From Adiantum capillus-veneris (taxonomy: Eukaryota > Streptophyta > Polypodiopsida > Polypodiales > Pteridaceae): DNA of 64,000 bases. Of this stretch, positions 32,139-43,739 are shown piece after piece. A program made the position numbers and the translations under genes. The DNA is taken from NCBI GenBank assembly GCA_014529385.2, contig CM043952.1:53588119-53652118 (forward strand), read 5' to 3'. Position 1 is the stretch's first letter, and each line of letters opens with the position of its first letter. The notes beneath the pieces are model-generated. The model ran no database searches, was not told where the DNA came from, and worked only from the letters and a program-made list of their open reading frames with translations.

Positions 32139-32739
32139 TTGGAAAAAGCATATAGCAAGAGATTTTTTTAATAAAAAAAATTACACATGACAATGTACAA
32201 AAGGATGACAAAGTATGTCGTGAGAGTGAAAAACGTGAAGAAGAATTCAACATGTCCCTCATGCATGCAAGGATATTCATGTTTGACGTATGGGAAAATT
32301 TGTATGTTTTGTTATGTACCATGAACTAGGACATAGTGTTTTGGATTCGTTTGATAGTTTTTAATTCAACGTTGGGGCCTCTGTTGATCGGCCCAAATGA
32401 CCTTTTTGAACATTGTGAGCTACATGTTTTACTTTTGTTTATGTGTTTGGGCACTAATCTTTTTAGACCTTCATCCCAATAGCTCTTTTCCTCATGTTGA
32501 TTCATTAATGACTAGATTCCAGACTGAAATAACATATTCTTATTGTATGTAGCATCCAAAGTACATTCTAATTTTTCCTAATGGCTCTATTCTACTTTAA
32601 TAGGTAGAAACTTTATAGATTCCCACCCCAAAACTAACGCTTTTAACTTTTCCTTTAACTCCAAAGTTTGAAGCCCAGGTAAACAGATCTCACTTGTCAA
32701 ACAGGATCAAAGATTATAAAACCTCAAACCATCCAACTA

Positions 32740-32982
32740 GAAGAACCTAAAGGATATTTTGGAAAATTTTAAAAATTGAGTGATATATTGAAAATTTTAT
32801 TCTACCTTCTCCCTACTCTCTTCATTTCCTCTCTCCCTCATTCGCTCTATCTCTCTCCCTCAATGCCATCTTGAGGGGTGAGCTACTCTCTTCATTGCGG
32901 CCTCTCTCCCTGTTTTGCTCAATCTCTCCCCCTCGATGCCATCTTGGTACTTCTCTTCATTGCGGCCTCTCTCCCTCTTTTG

Positions 32983-33016
<34 letters not shown>

Positions 33017-33610
33017 ATGCCATCTTGAGGGGTGAGCACTCACCCCTCAAGATGGCATTGAGGGAGAGAGATAGAGCAAAAGAGGGAGAGAGGCGATGAA
33101 TTAGAGAGTAGGGGGTTGAAATTCTCCTATGCTTCTAGGCATAAGTGCCCTCTTTTGACAGGTAATTTAAGACAAATTATTTGCCAAGCACTCAAAAATG
33201 CATCTCAGTTGCCAAGAGCTATATGGTATTTTGAAAAATTGTGAAATTTCAGGGGTATTTTGGGAATTTCCACATAATAGAGGGGTAATTTGGTAAATTT
33301 TGAAATTTGAGTGGTATTTTGATAATTTACCCTAGTGCTCACCCTGAAGATGGCATTGAGGGAGAGAGATAGAGCAAAAGAGGGAGAGATTAGGCAATGA
33401 AGAGAGTAGGGAGATGAATTTCTTCTATGCTTCTAGGAATAAGTGCCCTTTTTTGCCAGGTAATTCAAGACAAATTATTTGCCAAGCACTCAAAAATGCA
33501 TTTCAGTTGCCAAGGGCTATATGGTATTTTGGAAAATTGAGAAATTTGAGGGATATTTAGGGAATTTCCACATAATACAGGGGTAATTTGGTAAATTTCT
33601 TACTCAATAA
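32740..33610. repeat. cluster of nested palindromic repeats
   Basis: A unit made of CTCTCTCCCTC, TTTTGCTC and CAATGCCATCTTGAGGGGTGAG is present in both orientations several times. At about 32956-33102 two copies face each other with only CA between them, so CCTCAATGCCATCTTGAGGG is exactly mirrored and a hairpin with arms of about 70 bases can form. A further inverted copy starts near 33343 (GATGGCATTGAGGGAGAGAG). Between them are arms of the 'GGGTATTTTGG' repeat. The whole looks like foldback or MITE copies inserted into one another; no coding is present. Confidence 0.65.
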
Positions 33611-33932
33611 AAGTATGAATGCAAATATTTCCCTCTCTATCTCACCATCAAACTAAGTACAACAATTAAATAAAGCTGTTCAAACTGATAGCGATTCTGC
33701 AAAGGAGTAGTGCACGCAAGGCTGTAGATAGGAAAAACGCAAGGCTTGCCACAAAGGACGCATGCAAACCAGGGGAGCCGGAGAATGTTTTTTTCAAGGT
33801 AAGCCTCTATCTCTCTCTCGTGCGTGCTTTTGTCCCTCTCTCTCTCTCTCTCACCTCTTGCTCATCATGTTGCCCAAGCGCTAGCGGTTAGGCATCATGA
33901 AGAGCAAGCATGGTACGTAGCATAAGATATGA

Positions 33933-34080
33933 GAGCCTGTCAGCAATCCAATTAGGGGAAGTGAAGTCACATACCATCCTATGTCGCCTTGTAGATATGG
34001 TATGTCGTGGCAATAAGAGCCTATTGACAAGACAATTAGGAGAAGTGAAGTCGCAGACCATCCTATGTAGCCTTGTAGTG
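33933..34080 (+). repeat. tandem duplication, 84-base period
   Basis: Two copies of a segment starting GAGCCT and ending CATCCTATGTCGCCTTGTAG lie 84 bases apart, with internal AATTAGGGGAAGTGAAGTC. They have about ten differences. Short frames called across them on either strand are repetitive and not supported as genes. Confidence 0.7.
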
Positions 34081-34501
34081 TTGTGTATGAGGGCATTGGC
34101 CCTGTGTAGAGTATTAGGGCATTGGCATAGAAAAGGGAAAGAATAGCTAGGCTCATCCATCAATGGGGAGAGAATGAGAGTCTACATGTAGCCCAAACAC
34201 TCAAAAAACTATTGTTATTTTCTCCCTCTCTCTCTCACCCTCTTGCTCATCATAATGCCTGAGGGCTAGTGCTCACGCATCATGCTGAGCAAGAGGGTGA
34301 GAAAGTAATGGAGAAAATAACAATGGATAAGGTTATCATGGGGAGGAAAAATACCTATAAATAAGGGTACAACATTGATGTATTAAGAGTGAGAAGTAAG
34401 CGGCTACATTCAAGCATATAATTGTAAGGTAATCAACCCCTTGAAACTGTCCTGCCCTCCCTCTTTCACCCTCCTATGTAGCTTTGATCTCTCTCTCTCA
34501 C

Positions 34502-35523
34502 TGCAGACAAAGCTACGTGGATACCTCATGAAAAAACAACTATGGTCTATTGTAAAACCAAGAGTAAGCGAACCATCCACTTATATTGAAGGCACTCTCA
34601 CTAGGGCCCAAATCCCACAATCACAAGCTACAAATGAACAAGCACTAGGCATAATTACCACATCACTCCACAATAATTATGTGCACTGTACAGATAGTTG
34701 CACCACTGCAATCCAAGCATGGGATACTATGGAGAATAAATTTGGTGCTAAACAAAAGCAAAATAAGATTAGCAGCTTAAAGAAAAATCTTTATGAACTT
34801 ACTATGCTTCAAGAGGAGGATGTTTCAAGCCTCGTTAACAGACTAACGAGCATAATCACGCAGCTCACTTACATTTAGTGCCAAGTCCCGAAAGAATATC
34901 AAGTCGCTGTGCTCCTGAGTGCTCTACCTGAAAGTTTTGACAGCATAGTCACAGTCTTAGAGAAAAAGGAACCCATAACTTCTCTACAATATGTTACAGG
35001 GGCAATCCATGAAGAAGAAAAGAGAAATAAGAAGAAATGAATTAGTGGCAGGAGCTTATTTTACATCATCATCATCACCTAGATTGAATAACAAGAAGTT
35101 TTATGAGTGTGGCAAGCCTAGACACTTCTCCAAGGACTGCTACAAGAAAAATATTGTAGCAATTGCTGCATTAAAGTTCATCCACCATCAAAATGCCAAG
35201 GAAGCAACAACAAAGAAAAAAGTAGAGTCAATCTTGCAGAAGAAGAGGACGGAGATGCAGCTCAACAGGAAGAGAATTGTCTCCATGTATGTGCCGCCCC
35301 CAACTACTTTAGTGAGTATATTGATGTACTATAAAATGGATGGTCTTCCACCTTCTTTGTTTAAGGGAAGGATTTCTTAGTATGTGTGACACCATATGAT
35401 GAGACCACTCAAACTGTGTGACTATAGTCTGTGTGACTATCTAGGTTTGTGTGACTATTAGCCTGCGTGGCTTTAGGTCTCGATTCAGCTTCATTCAGTA
35501 TAGTCCATGCCTAAGGGGAGGAT
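34502..35523 (+). pseudogene. Ty1/copia gag, copy 1 (5' truncated)
   Basis: This copy starts abruptly at TACGTGGATACCTCATG and encodes a copia-type Gag (UBN2-like): KLRGYLMKKQLWSIVKPR, TAIQAWDTMENKFGAKQ, LYELTMLQEEDVSSLVNRL and, after a TAG near 34877, AVLLSALPESFDSIV. A further frame holds the zinc knuckle FYECGKPRHFSKDCYKK, with Cys, His and Cys at the expected spacing. No protease, integrase or reverse transcriptase follows; coding stops and a polypurine tract (AAGGGGAGGAT) leads into the LTR at 35524. The missing left part would hold the start codon and the 5' LTR. Confidence 0.85.
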
Positions 35524-35857
35524 TGTTGGGATAGGCATGTCCTTTCATCGCCATGGGAAACATCTCTACACTTGTAGAGCTTAGTGTTTGGCATTTGGCC
35601 TATGTGATGTATAACTATGTGTAAGCTAAGTAGAAAAGGGAGGAGCTCCAGCCGGATATCTACTCCAGGCTTATAAATAAAGACCTCTATGTACATATTT
35701 GTATGCCGCATGGTGTGTCCTTTAATGTAACACCTTTTGAGTCAAAATCATGAGTACTCTCTCTCTCTTTCTAACTGTGTAAGCTATGTCTGCACACACA
35801 CACACACACACAAACCTCCTTGATCACACACACACACACGCACCATCAGCCCCAACA
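35524..35857 (+). repeat. LTR 1 of the gag-only copia element
   Basis: 334 bp, beginning TGTTGGGATAGG and ending CAGCCCCAACA. It is preceded by a polypurine tract and followed by a primer-binding site, so it serves as 3' LTR of copy 1 and 5' LTR of copy 2. It matches LTR 2 (37856-38189) at equal length, with an estimated 85-90% identity by eye. Both contain CT and CA microsatellites in the last 120 bases. Confidence 0.9.
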
Positions 35858-35859
35858 AT

Positions 35860-35872
35860 TGGTATCAGAGCC
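35860..35872 (+). other. primer-binding site, initiator tRNA-Met type
   Basis: TTGGTATCAGAGC follows the LTR after two bases. TGGTATCAGAGC is the usual plant Ty1/copia site, complementary to the 3' end of initiator methionine tRNA. Confidence 0.9.
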
Positions 35873-36756
35873 AGTGAGCATCACGACAAGCTTAGAAATC
35901 CTATTAGCATCACACAAAAGCCCAATTTGCTGATTTTCAAGCGCATTAATCACTGACCAAAAGGTGATAAAGAAGCCCAAATCAGCCCACTAATCGAAGA
36001 AACTCGAGAGCATGGCTTGAAGTTGCTTTGATTCAATCTCGCGGATGTTTTTTCCTCCCTAAAGTGCTCTCTCTTGCAGCTTTGGATCATGCAAAGCTAA
36101 AAATTCCCACTTATCACCTCATTCGACGGCTTCGGCTTTGCTTCAGAATATCTTCCGGGCCTTAGAGTTTCATCGATCAGCCCCTGTGGATGCAGTCGTA
36201 GCTCAAAAACGACCCCTCTTGCAATACCTGATCGCGGAATGGCTTCAAGATCAACCCACCTTGCTTTGGACGGCACCTGCTCATCTTAGCCACTCTTGGG
36301 TCTCGTTTTTTGTGTACATAATGCCTTTTTTTGAATTATAGTAGCCTTTTGAGCCTTTGATTGGCTAGTGGAGCTTCACACCAACATACTACACACTCCA
36401 ACAATTTGAAAAGCTCCCATTATAATCTTTTTGTTGATTAAAACCCGCAAGTTTACGCACACTCAAAGTTGCAGCCAAGCTCAACATCAACAACACGCTC
36501 GACATCGTCAATATTTTACGATCGTATTCGATCAAGCTTCCAAGCTGTTCAAACTTCAAAGAGTGCTTCTCTAAGGCACACACACACTTTCACACACGTA
36601 ATTTAATCACCACTTTTGAAGAGGGGCTTCACGCACGTGAAGAGTGACTTCACAATCTCGGCTTCTGATCATTGTGTACATGTCAAGACACTGCCATAGA
36701 GAGAGTCTCTCTGCTGGTAAGACCAAGTCCCTTCGTGTGTATAACCATTTTGCACC
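35873..36756 (+). other. leader of the gag-only copia element
   Basis: About 880 bases without supportable coding lie between the primer-binding site and the Gag start codon. Open frames here are short and on both strands. A leader of this size ahead of gag fits a non-autonomous LTR element. Confidence 0.55.
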
Positions 36757-37666
36757 ATGGAAGACAAAGGGATTGAAAAATTTAATGGAGACGGTTTCCA
36801 TACATGACAGACAAAGCTACGTGGATACCTCATGAAAAAAAAACAACTATGGTCTGTTATAAAATCGAGAGTAAGCGAACCATCCACTTTTGTTGAAGGA
36901 ACTCTCACTAGGGCCCAAATCGCACAATCACAAGCTACAGATGGACAAGCACTCAACATAATTATCACATCACTCCACGATAATTATGTGCACTTTACAG
37001 ATAGATGCACCATTGCAATCCAAGCATGGGATACTATGGAGCATAACTTTGGTGCTAAACAAAAGCAAAGTAAGGTTAGCTTAAAAGAAAAATCTTTATA
37101 AACTTACTATGCTTCAAGAGGAGGATGTTTCAAGCCTCGTTAACAGACTAATGAGCATAATCACGCAGCTCACTTACATTTAGTGCCAAGTCCGAGAAGA
37201 AGATCAAGTCACTGTGCTCCTGAGTGCTCTACCTGAAAGTTTTGACAACATAGTCACAATCTTAGAGCAAAAGGAACCCATACCTTCTCTACAATATTTT
37301 ACAGGGGCAATCCATGAAGAAGAAAAGAGAAATAAGAAGAAATCTGAATCAGTGGGAGGAGCCTATTTTACATCATCATCATCATCTAGGGCGTCATCAT
37401 CATCACCTAGATTAAATAACAAGAAGTGTTATGAGTGTGGCAAGCCTGGACACTTCTCCAAGGACTTCTACAAGAACAAGTATCAGTGTAGCAATTGTGG
37501 CATCAAAGGTCATCCACCATCAAAATGCCAAGGAAGAAACAACAAAGACAAAAGTAGAGTCAATCTTGCAGAAGAAGAGGACGGAGATGCAGCTCAACAG
37601 GCAGAATATTGTCTCCATCTGTGTGCCACCCCCAACTACTTTGGCAAGTATACTGATGTACTATAA
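36757..37666 (+). pseudogene. Ty1/copia gag, copy 2
   Basis: The ATG at 36757 gives MEDKGIEKFNGDGFHT, the typical copia Gag start, then a TGA where the family has tryptophan. The frame continues with KLRGYLMKKKQLWSVIKSR and IAIQAWDTMEHNFGAKQ. A deletion near 37080 shifts the frame. The last part (37214-37666) has LLSALPESFDNIVTILEQ, then two zinc knuckles: CYECGKPGHFSKDF, whose last cysteine is phenylalanine, and an intact CSNCGIKGHPPSKC. Gag binds the element RNA and forms particles. No pol follows, so even an intact copy would depend on proteins from another element. Confidence 0.9.
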
Positions 37667-37843
37667 AATGGATGGTCTTCCACCTTCTTTGTTTAAGGGG
37701 AGGATTTCTTAGTCTGTGTGACACCATATGATGAGACCACTCAAACTGTGTGACTATAGTCTGTGTGACTATCTTGGTCTGTGTGACTATTAGCCTGTGT
37801 GGCTTTAGGTCTTGATTCAGCTTTATTTAGTATAGTCCATGCC

Positions 37844-38189
37844 TAAGAGGAGGATTGTTGGTATAGGCATGTCCTTTCATCCTTATAAGAAACATCTCTA
37901 TTCTTGTATTACTTAGTGTTTGGCATTTGGCCTATGTGATGTATGGCTATGTGTAAGCTAAGTAGAAAGGGAGCAGCTCCAGTTGGATATCTACTCCAGG
38001 CTTATGAATAAATCCCTCTATGTACATATTTTTATGCTATAGTGTGTACTTTTAATGTAACACCTTTTGAGTCCAAATCACGATTACTCTCTCTCTCTCT
38101 CTCTCTCTCTCTAACTGTGTAAGTTATGTCTGCACACACACACACAACCCTTCTTGAGCACACACACACACACACCATCAGCCCTAACA
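37844..38189 (+). repeat. polypurine tract and LTR 2 of the gag-only copia element
   Basis: AAGAGGAGGAT at 37844-37854 is the polypurine tract. The LTR runs from TGTTGGTATAGG at 37856 to CCCTAACA at 38189, 334 bp, as in LTR 1. The element 35524-38189 (2.67 kb) is thus complete in structure: LTR, primer-binding site, gag, polypurine tract, LTR. Confidence 0.9.
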
Positions 38190-38248
38190 ATTTGGCCATT
38201 GCCTTAACATGAGCCTACCTCTCTAGCTTGGCATGGAATTGAATTTTC

Positions 38249-38957
38249 GTGACAGATGTTTTCACAAACCAAGAGAGACAACTGTATTTAGAAAGTGGCT
38301 ATGGGTTGCATTTTTCAAGGCATCGATTGCAAGAGAAGCAAAGGAACGTACGTAGTAGCATCCGTAGTATACATTTGACATACATTCCTTGTTTGGACCT
38401 TGATTCGTTCATTGATTATGCTAAGCTTGCTCATAGAGGAAAGAGCTTCTCTTATGAGATGGCTATAATGAAAAGGGGAACTCAATCAAAGGTAGCAAAA
38501 GCGTTGGCAGATGTAGGAAAAAGATGCCTTTGTAGGATAGATCTCTACATATTACTGCTTGAAAAAAACAACATATTTTTTAGTACGTGTAATTCTGTAA
38601 AATGTATTAGATGGTTGCGAAAGCGTAAGATCAACATCAGAGGTGTTGCAAGATTACATAAAATTCTTGAGATCAGTAAAACCAGAGCAAGTGTTCAACC
38701 CTTTGCAACTCGCTCGCAACTTCAAGGGAAGAGTTTGCCAAGACCTACCTTGGTTCTTGGAGTATGATGAGGTATGTTTCCCTATAAGCAAGGAAAAAGC
38801 ACACAATGATGTAGTGAGAGAAAGAGAAGAAAGAGCACCTGCAGGTACAAAAATGTCCATAGCAGCAGAGTATAGTGTGCAATTTCTTGGTGGAGAGGGA
38901 TTTGATACGACTTCACAGGTACCATCATTCCATGATTTAAAAACTCTTCACTTATGA
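38249..38957 (+). pseudogene. unknown coding remnant
   Basis: Two overlapping forward frames read like one protein with a frame change near 38640. The first contains CLDLDSFIDYAKLAHRGKSF and YEMAIMKRGTQSKVAKALAD. The second begins EVLQDYIKFLRSVKPEQVF and continues LQLARNFKGRVCQDLPWFLE and AAEYSVQFLGGEGFDTTSQ, ending next to a GTACCA that could be a splice donor. Composition is protein-like and evenly charged, with no obvious repeat. I do not recognise it. It lies directly downstream of the copia LTR, in the same orientation. Confidence 0.4.
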
Positions 38958-39321
38958 GCACCATCAACATGGTGGCATTTCATTTTCACTAAGCAATTTA
39001 CCTTTGTTATGCAGATTGAACAGTCCTGTTGCTCTTCTAGCTCACAACGAGAGGCTAGAATGAAAGAGAGTTCTATTGATTTACGTTAGAATCATAATCT
39101 TGATTGTTTAGCTTGTGTACATGGTCTTGTTGTTCAAGAAAAATAAGTGAGATGTGTGCAGAGGAGGTAGTAGACCTTACCACGAGTCTGGAAACATAAA
39201 TATTGCATGTCTCAGACTTTCCACTAGTTATATTCAATTTAGTGACAATCAAACCATTCCCTAAAGATGCCCCATCAAACCGAAATGCATTACTGTGATT
39301 GTGGTATGTAGAAATCAAGTG

Positions 39322-41784
39322 CTAGTACATGGGACTTAGAGTGGGTGTAGGAAGCCATTCGCATTCTTTAGCGGAGTGATTCTTATATTTAACAAGACAT
39401 CTATGATATTGTGTACCGGTGCAGGTAGTAGTGAAATCATGATCAATAATTGATTCAGGAAGTAATAATTCTTCATCATCTTTGAGCAAGGGTGGGTTGT
39501 CAAAAATAGGTGCAATAGGTGGGGTACCTTGAAACTTGCGCGACAAACTAACATGAAAAGAGTTGTGGATCCCTTGTGGATGCACCAGTGATGTGGAATT
39601 TCAAGCTTGTATGCATTGGGGTTAATGATTTCGGTGATCTTGAAGGAACCATAAAATCTAGGGGCTAACTTGACCTTGGGGTGCTTTTCAATGTTCTTCA
39701 AACGACGCTTTTCAATATGCAACATAATCATTTAAAATAAACTTAATGAAATTACGCTTTTTGTTTGCTTGTGTGGTGTAGCGTGCTTGGGATTTTTGGA
39801 TAGCTGTGGTGACTTCTTGCAAAATGCAAGCGTGATCTTGTGCAAGGGTGTTAGCAATAGGAACATTACTAGTGAGGGTGGTCATAGGAATAGACAACTT
39901 CTTACCACAGAAAATCTCGAAGGGAGCTTTCTTAGTGGCAGAGTGGGGAGTGTTGTTGTAAGAAAATCATAGGAGAGGAAGGTGTTGGTTCCAATTTACT
40001 GCATTGTCTATTGTGTAGGCCCTAAGGAGGTCAAGGATAGTACTATTGGTAGCTTTGATTTGGCCATTACTTTTAGGGTGGAAAGCAAATGTGAAGTCCA
40101 TTTTGGAGCCTAAATTAGTGCACAGTGCATACCAAAAATGGTTGCAAAATTGACCATCACAATAAAAAATTAATACTTTAGGAAAACCATGGTGAGGAAA
40201 AATAAGGTTCAAAAACATTTTTGTAGCTTGAGGTGCACTGAGAGTATTTTTACAGGGAATGAAGTACGCTTGCTTGCTAAACCTATCTACAACATTTCAT
40301 ATCATATCATTGTGTGAAAAGGTGGGTGGAAAACCTGTGATAAAATCCATGGAAACCTCTTCCTAAGGGTCCTTTGGAATATGCAGTGGCATAAGAAGGC
40401 CATGATTTTTACCATGGTGTTGCTTGATACGTTGACAAACAATGTAGTGTGAGACAAATTGTGCTTTGAATACCATGGTGACCCATATCCTTTGGTGCAT
40501 GCATTTTTTGAATAGCAAGTTCTCTAAAGTGTGCAGTGGCAAAAAGCTTTTGAGAAGAAAATACAAAACCATTTGTAAACGAATAGTCATGAACAGGCAA
40601 GTAATTATTGGCAACTAAATCAGACTAGGCATGAGAAAATCCACATCAGTTTCATAAGCATCAATCATAGCATCAAAAGATTGAATTTTAGCAACAGAAA
40701 GATGATTAAGATACACGGCTTGAATGTGAGAAAGCGTGTAAGAGTGAATGTGTGGGGGTAGCGCATCATCTACTGGCCTACGACTAAGGGAATCGGCTAC
40801 AACATTGGATTTGTGAGGTTGGTACTGTATCATTGGGTGAAAGTTTTGAATAAACCCGGCCCATTTAATGTGTCTAACAAAGATGGTAGATTGAGAGAGA
40901 AGGTGCTTCATAGCCTGTTGGTCAGTTTTAATGAGAACATGGAAGCCCAAAAGATAATGTTTCCAGATATCTAATGCATGAGCTACTGTGAGGAGTTTCT
41001 TATCATAGACACTATAGTTGGATTCACTAGGTTTAAGCTTCCTACTTTTATATGCAATGGGGTTGTCATTTTGCATTAACACAACACCTATACCAGATCC
41101 ATTAGCAATAGTGACTACAATAAAGAAAGGCCGTATAAAATCAGGCAATTGCAAAACACGAGCATGTGTGAGAAAATACTTGAGTGTGTTGAATGATTTT
41201 TGTTGACTTTCACCCCAGGAGAAAGGGGTAAGCTTACGTGTGAGAAAGGTGAGAGGAAGTGTAATGTGGAGTAATTCTTAACAAATTTACGATAAAAGCT
41301 AGAGAGACCTAGAAATGAGCGAACTTCGGGTACGGTCTTGGGGATTGGCCAATGTTGGATGGTCTCTATCTTCTTGGTGTTGGGGTGAATATCGCCATGA
41401 GAGATGATGTGACCGAAGTACTTGACTGTTGTCTAAAAGAAGTGACCCTTATTAGGGTTAGCATAAAGATCATGACAATTTGCAAATGTTGTTCATGTTC
41501 AATTTGTGACTTACTAAAAATCAAAATATCATAAAAAAAGACAATATCAGAATGCTAGTGCTCCAAAAAGATTTTGTTCATCGTGCGAGAAAATGTTGCT
41601 AGTGCATTTGTGAGGCCAAAGGGAAGTACAATAAATTCATAGTGCCCGAATTGTGTGCAAAATGCGGTTTTAAAAATATCTTTTGGGTGCATACGAATTT
41701 GATGATACCCAGACTTGAGGTCTATTTTGCTAAACATAGAGGCACCTTTTAACTTATCATGAAAGGAGGTCATCGACGCGGGAA
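39322..41784 (-). pseudogene. Ty3/gypsy pol (chromodomain type): RT, RNase H, integrase, chromodomain
   Basis: Read from 41784 downwards: reverse transcriptase with [37 protein letters not shown] and an altered active site FFYDILIFSKS (first aspartate lost); RNase H (41154-40615) with PIAYKSRKLKPSESNYSVYD and KTDQQAMKHLLSQ; the integrase zinc region HAPKDMGHHG near 40500; the integrase core with FYCDGQFCNHFWYALC and FHPKSNGQIKATN (40218-39967); the C-terminal APRFYGSFKITEIINPNAYK; and finally a chromodomain-like LVKYKNHSAKECEWLP near 39350. Chromodomains of this class steer integration to particular chromatin. Stops and frameshifts are frequent. The N-terminal part of this RT lies at 47185-47460, separated by a copia insertion. 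Confidence 0.9.
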
Positions 41785-41937
41785 ATGGTTGGAGCTATAT
41801 ATGGCTCACTCTACTCAACTTGGTCTCACCTATATATTTGTATCTTGTCCTCAATATGAATCAGTCTTTGGGAGCGTACATAGTGTGTCTCTTGTCTCGT
41901 TTCTCTCTTTCTTTATACATCTCAACAAGGTATCAGA
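41785..41937 (+). repeat. 5' LTR of the nested copia element
   Basis: About 152 bp, from TGGTTGGAGCTATATATGGC to CATCTCAACA. It is matched by the 94-bp LTR at 47091-47184, which lacks about 55 internal bases. GGGAA immediately before it (41780-41784) repeats after the right LTR, a 5-bp target duplication. Confidence 0.85.
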
Positions 41938-41950
41938 GCAGTAACGATTA
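41938..41950 (+). other. primer-binding site of the nested copia element
   Basis: AGGTATCAGAGCA directly follows the LTR. It differs by one base from the usual TGGTATCAGAGC complementary to initiator tRNA-Met. Confidence 0.8.
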
Positions 41951-42612
41951 CGTGATAATTCAATTCATGGTGACAAAACAATATGTGTATGCGATTCGCA
42001 TGTAAGATTCAGAATTGCTATAAATTTTATTTTTGAGGATTGATTCTTGTTAAACTGTGATTGTTTTGTGTTAAGAAGAATATGATTAGTGTTTTGTGTG
42101 ACGTTTATTGCTAATCAATATGGTGAATCATTGATTACGCTTTCTTGTTGATTTATCTTTTGACACCCTGAACTTCCTCTCAATTTTTGGGGGTCTTCTG
42201 CTCAAAATTTAGAGAAACGGGAAAAGCACAAAGGAATTTTTCATCAAAACTTGTTCGTCTTCTCAAGCTCTTCGATTTGAGTTCTAGGTTTACGTCAATC
42301 AGAGTTTGCAATAGAAAGTTATGTTGTTTTTACTGCAATCGAGCTTGACGTAGCTTTCTTCCTCGTGCGTCTTCGTGAAGTGTCTGCGATTGTTTTTTTA
42401 ATTTGGCATCAACTTTTTCAAGTAAATTTAGCTTTTTAATATTCATATTGTGGCCGTCAATCTTGCATCTCACGTCACTCTATTTTGAGGACTCTTTTAT
42501 TATTAACGTCTTCTTTTCTCTGCTTTTTTGGGTGACGTCCCTCACATCTTTGGATGTTTATTGAGCATCCTTCTTGCGTTTATCGTTGACAGAACACATT
42601 CGTCATATTTCT

Positions 42613-43600
42613 CTTGTTCTCAATTATAGCCTTCACCATATATGATGTGCAGATTCTGCAATCTTATCTTATACTTCTTCTCGCAACCAGATATAGCTAT
42701 GACTATTCTCGTCAACGGCTTTCCTTTGGCCAGCGTTTTGTTCCTTCTTTCCAAGGCCAAGGATTTCCAGGCTCGAAAGCAAAGATGTTGTTAATTCTTG
42801 AAGGCGATGAACTCTATGATGATGTCCTTGGAAATCGGGTTTGTTCGCCTCAGTCTATTGTTTGATACAGATCGATCATGACAACGTGCTTATCTCACTG
42901 AAGGACCTATATTTGAAGATTGAAATGTTGCATATACGGATTAGCAACAATGTGATAAAGTAGCTCGTCGGTATATTCTTTGTACTCTTATTGATTTTCT
43001 TTTTCTTGATATGTATGAATTGTCTACTTCCCACGACGTATGGAAGTACCTTATTGCAAACTTTCAGAAGAAATCTGTTACAAAAATACTATATTTGAGA
43101 GGGTTGCTTAACAAGTTACAATACGTAGTTGGTACTGCCATGACAGGACATATTGAGTCTTTTAAATCTATTATTGATCAACTTGTTGCTGTCGATGATC
43201 CTGTTCCAAAAAACAACTGATTACACTTCTCCTTGATATGATGAAGGACTCTTCTTATGATAACATCATTCTCTCTAATAAATATGGTCTCGATTTCGAC
43301 CAAGCTTGCATGTCGTTAATTAAATACTCACAATGTCAAGGACGACCTAATGCTAGTCATGATATAACTATGATTTCACAAGAGGAGACTGAGTCACAAC
43401 AGATGGAACATGATTTTTCTGCTTGAAAGCGTCCATTTCAACGAGGAAACCGCAGAGGTGGTCGTCGCAGTAATATTTTCTCTCGTCTCAAATTTCCTAA
43501 TAAGCAATGTTCTTACTACAACAGAATTGGCCATACTGAAGATGATTGTTGGGCACGTCAATATGATGAAGAACACAATATTACCACTAAATAACCATGT
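42613..43600 (+). pseudogene. nested copia element: gag
   Basis: Frames shift several times. MYELSTSHDVWKYLIANFQK, LNKLQYVVGTAMTGHIESF and IIDQLVAVDDPVPKNN (43011-43220) are the typical copia Gag core. Downstream, one frame has RRGGRRSNIFSRLKFPNKQ then CSYYNRIGHTEDDC, a zinc knuckle with its second cysteine replaced, and CEYCGRSDHPTHMC, an intact CX2CX4HX4C knuckle. The region from 42000 to 42600 is leader. Gag is non-functional because of the frameshifts. Confidence 0.8.
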
Positions 43601-43739
43601 TTATCAAGAGACTCTTCTTCTTCTTCTTGTGAATATTGTGGACGATCTGATCATCCCACTCATATGTGCTATAAGTGTTGATTCGACACAGATTGTAATA
43701 GAGCATATGCTACTGAACATCGAAACAATATTGTACCAA

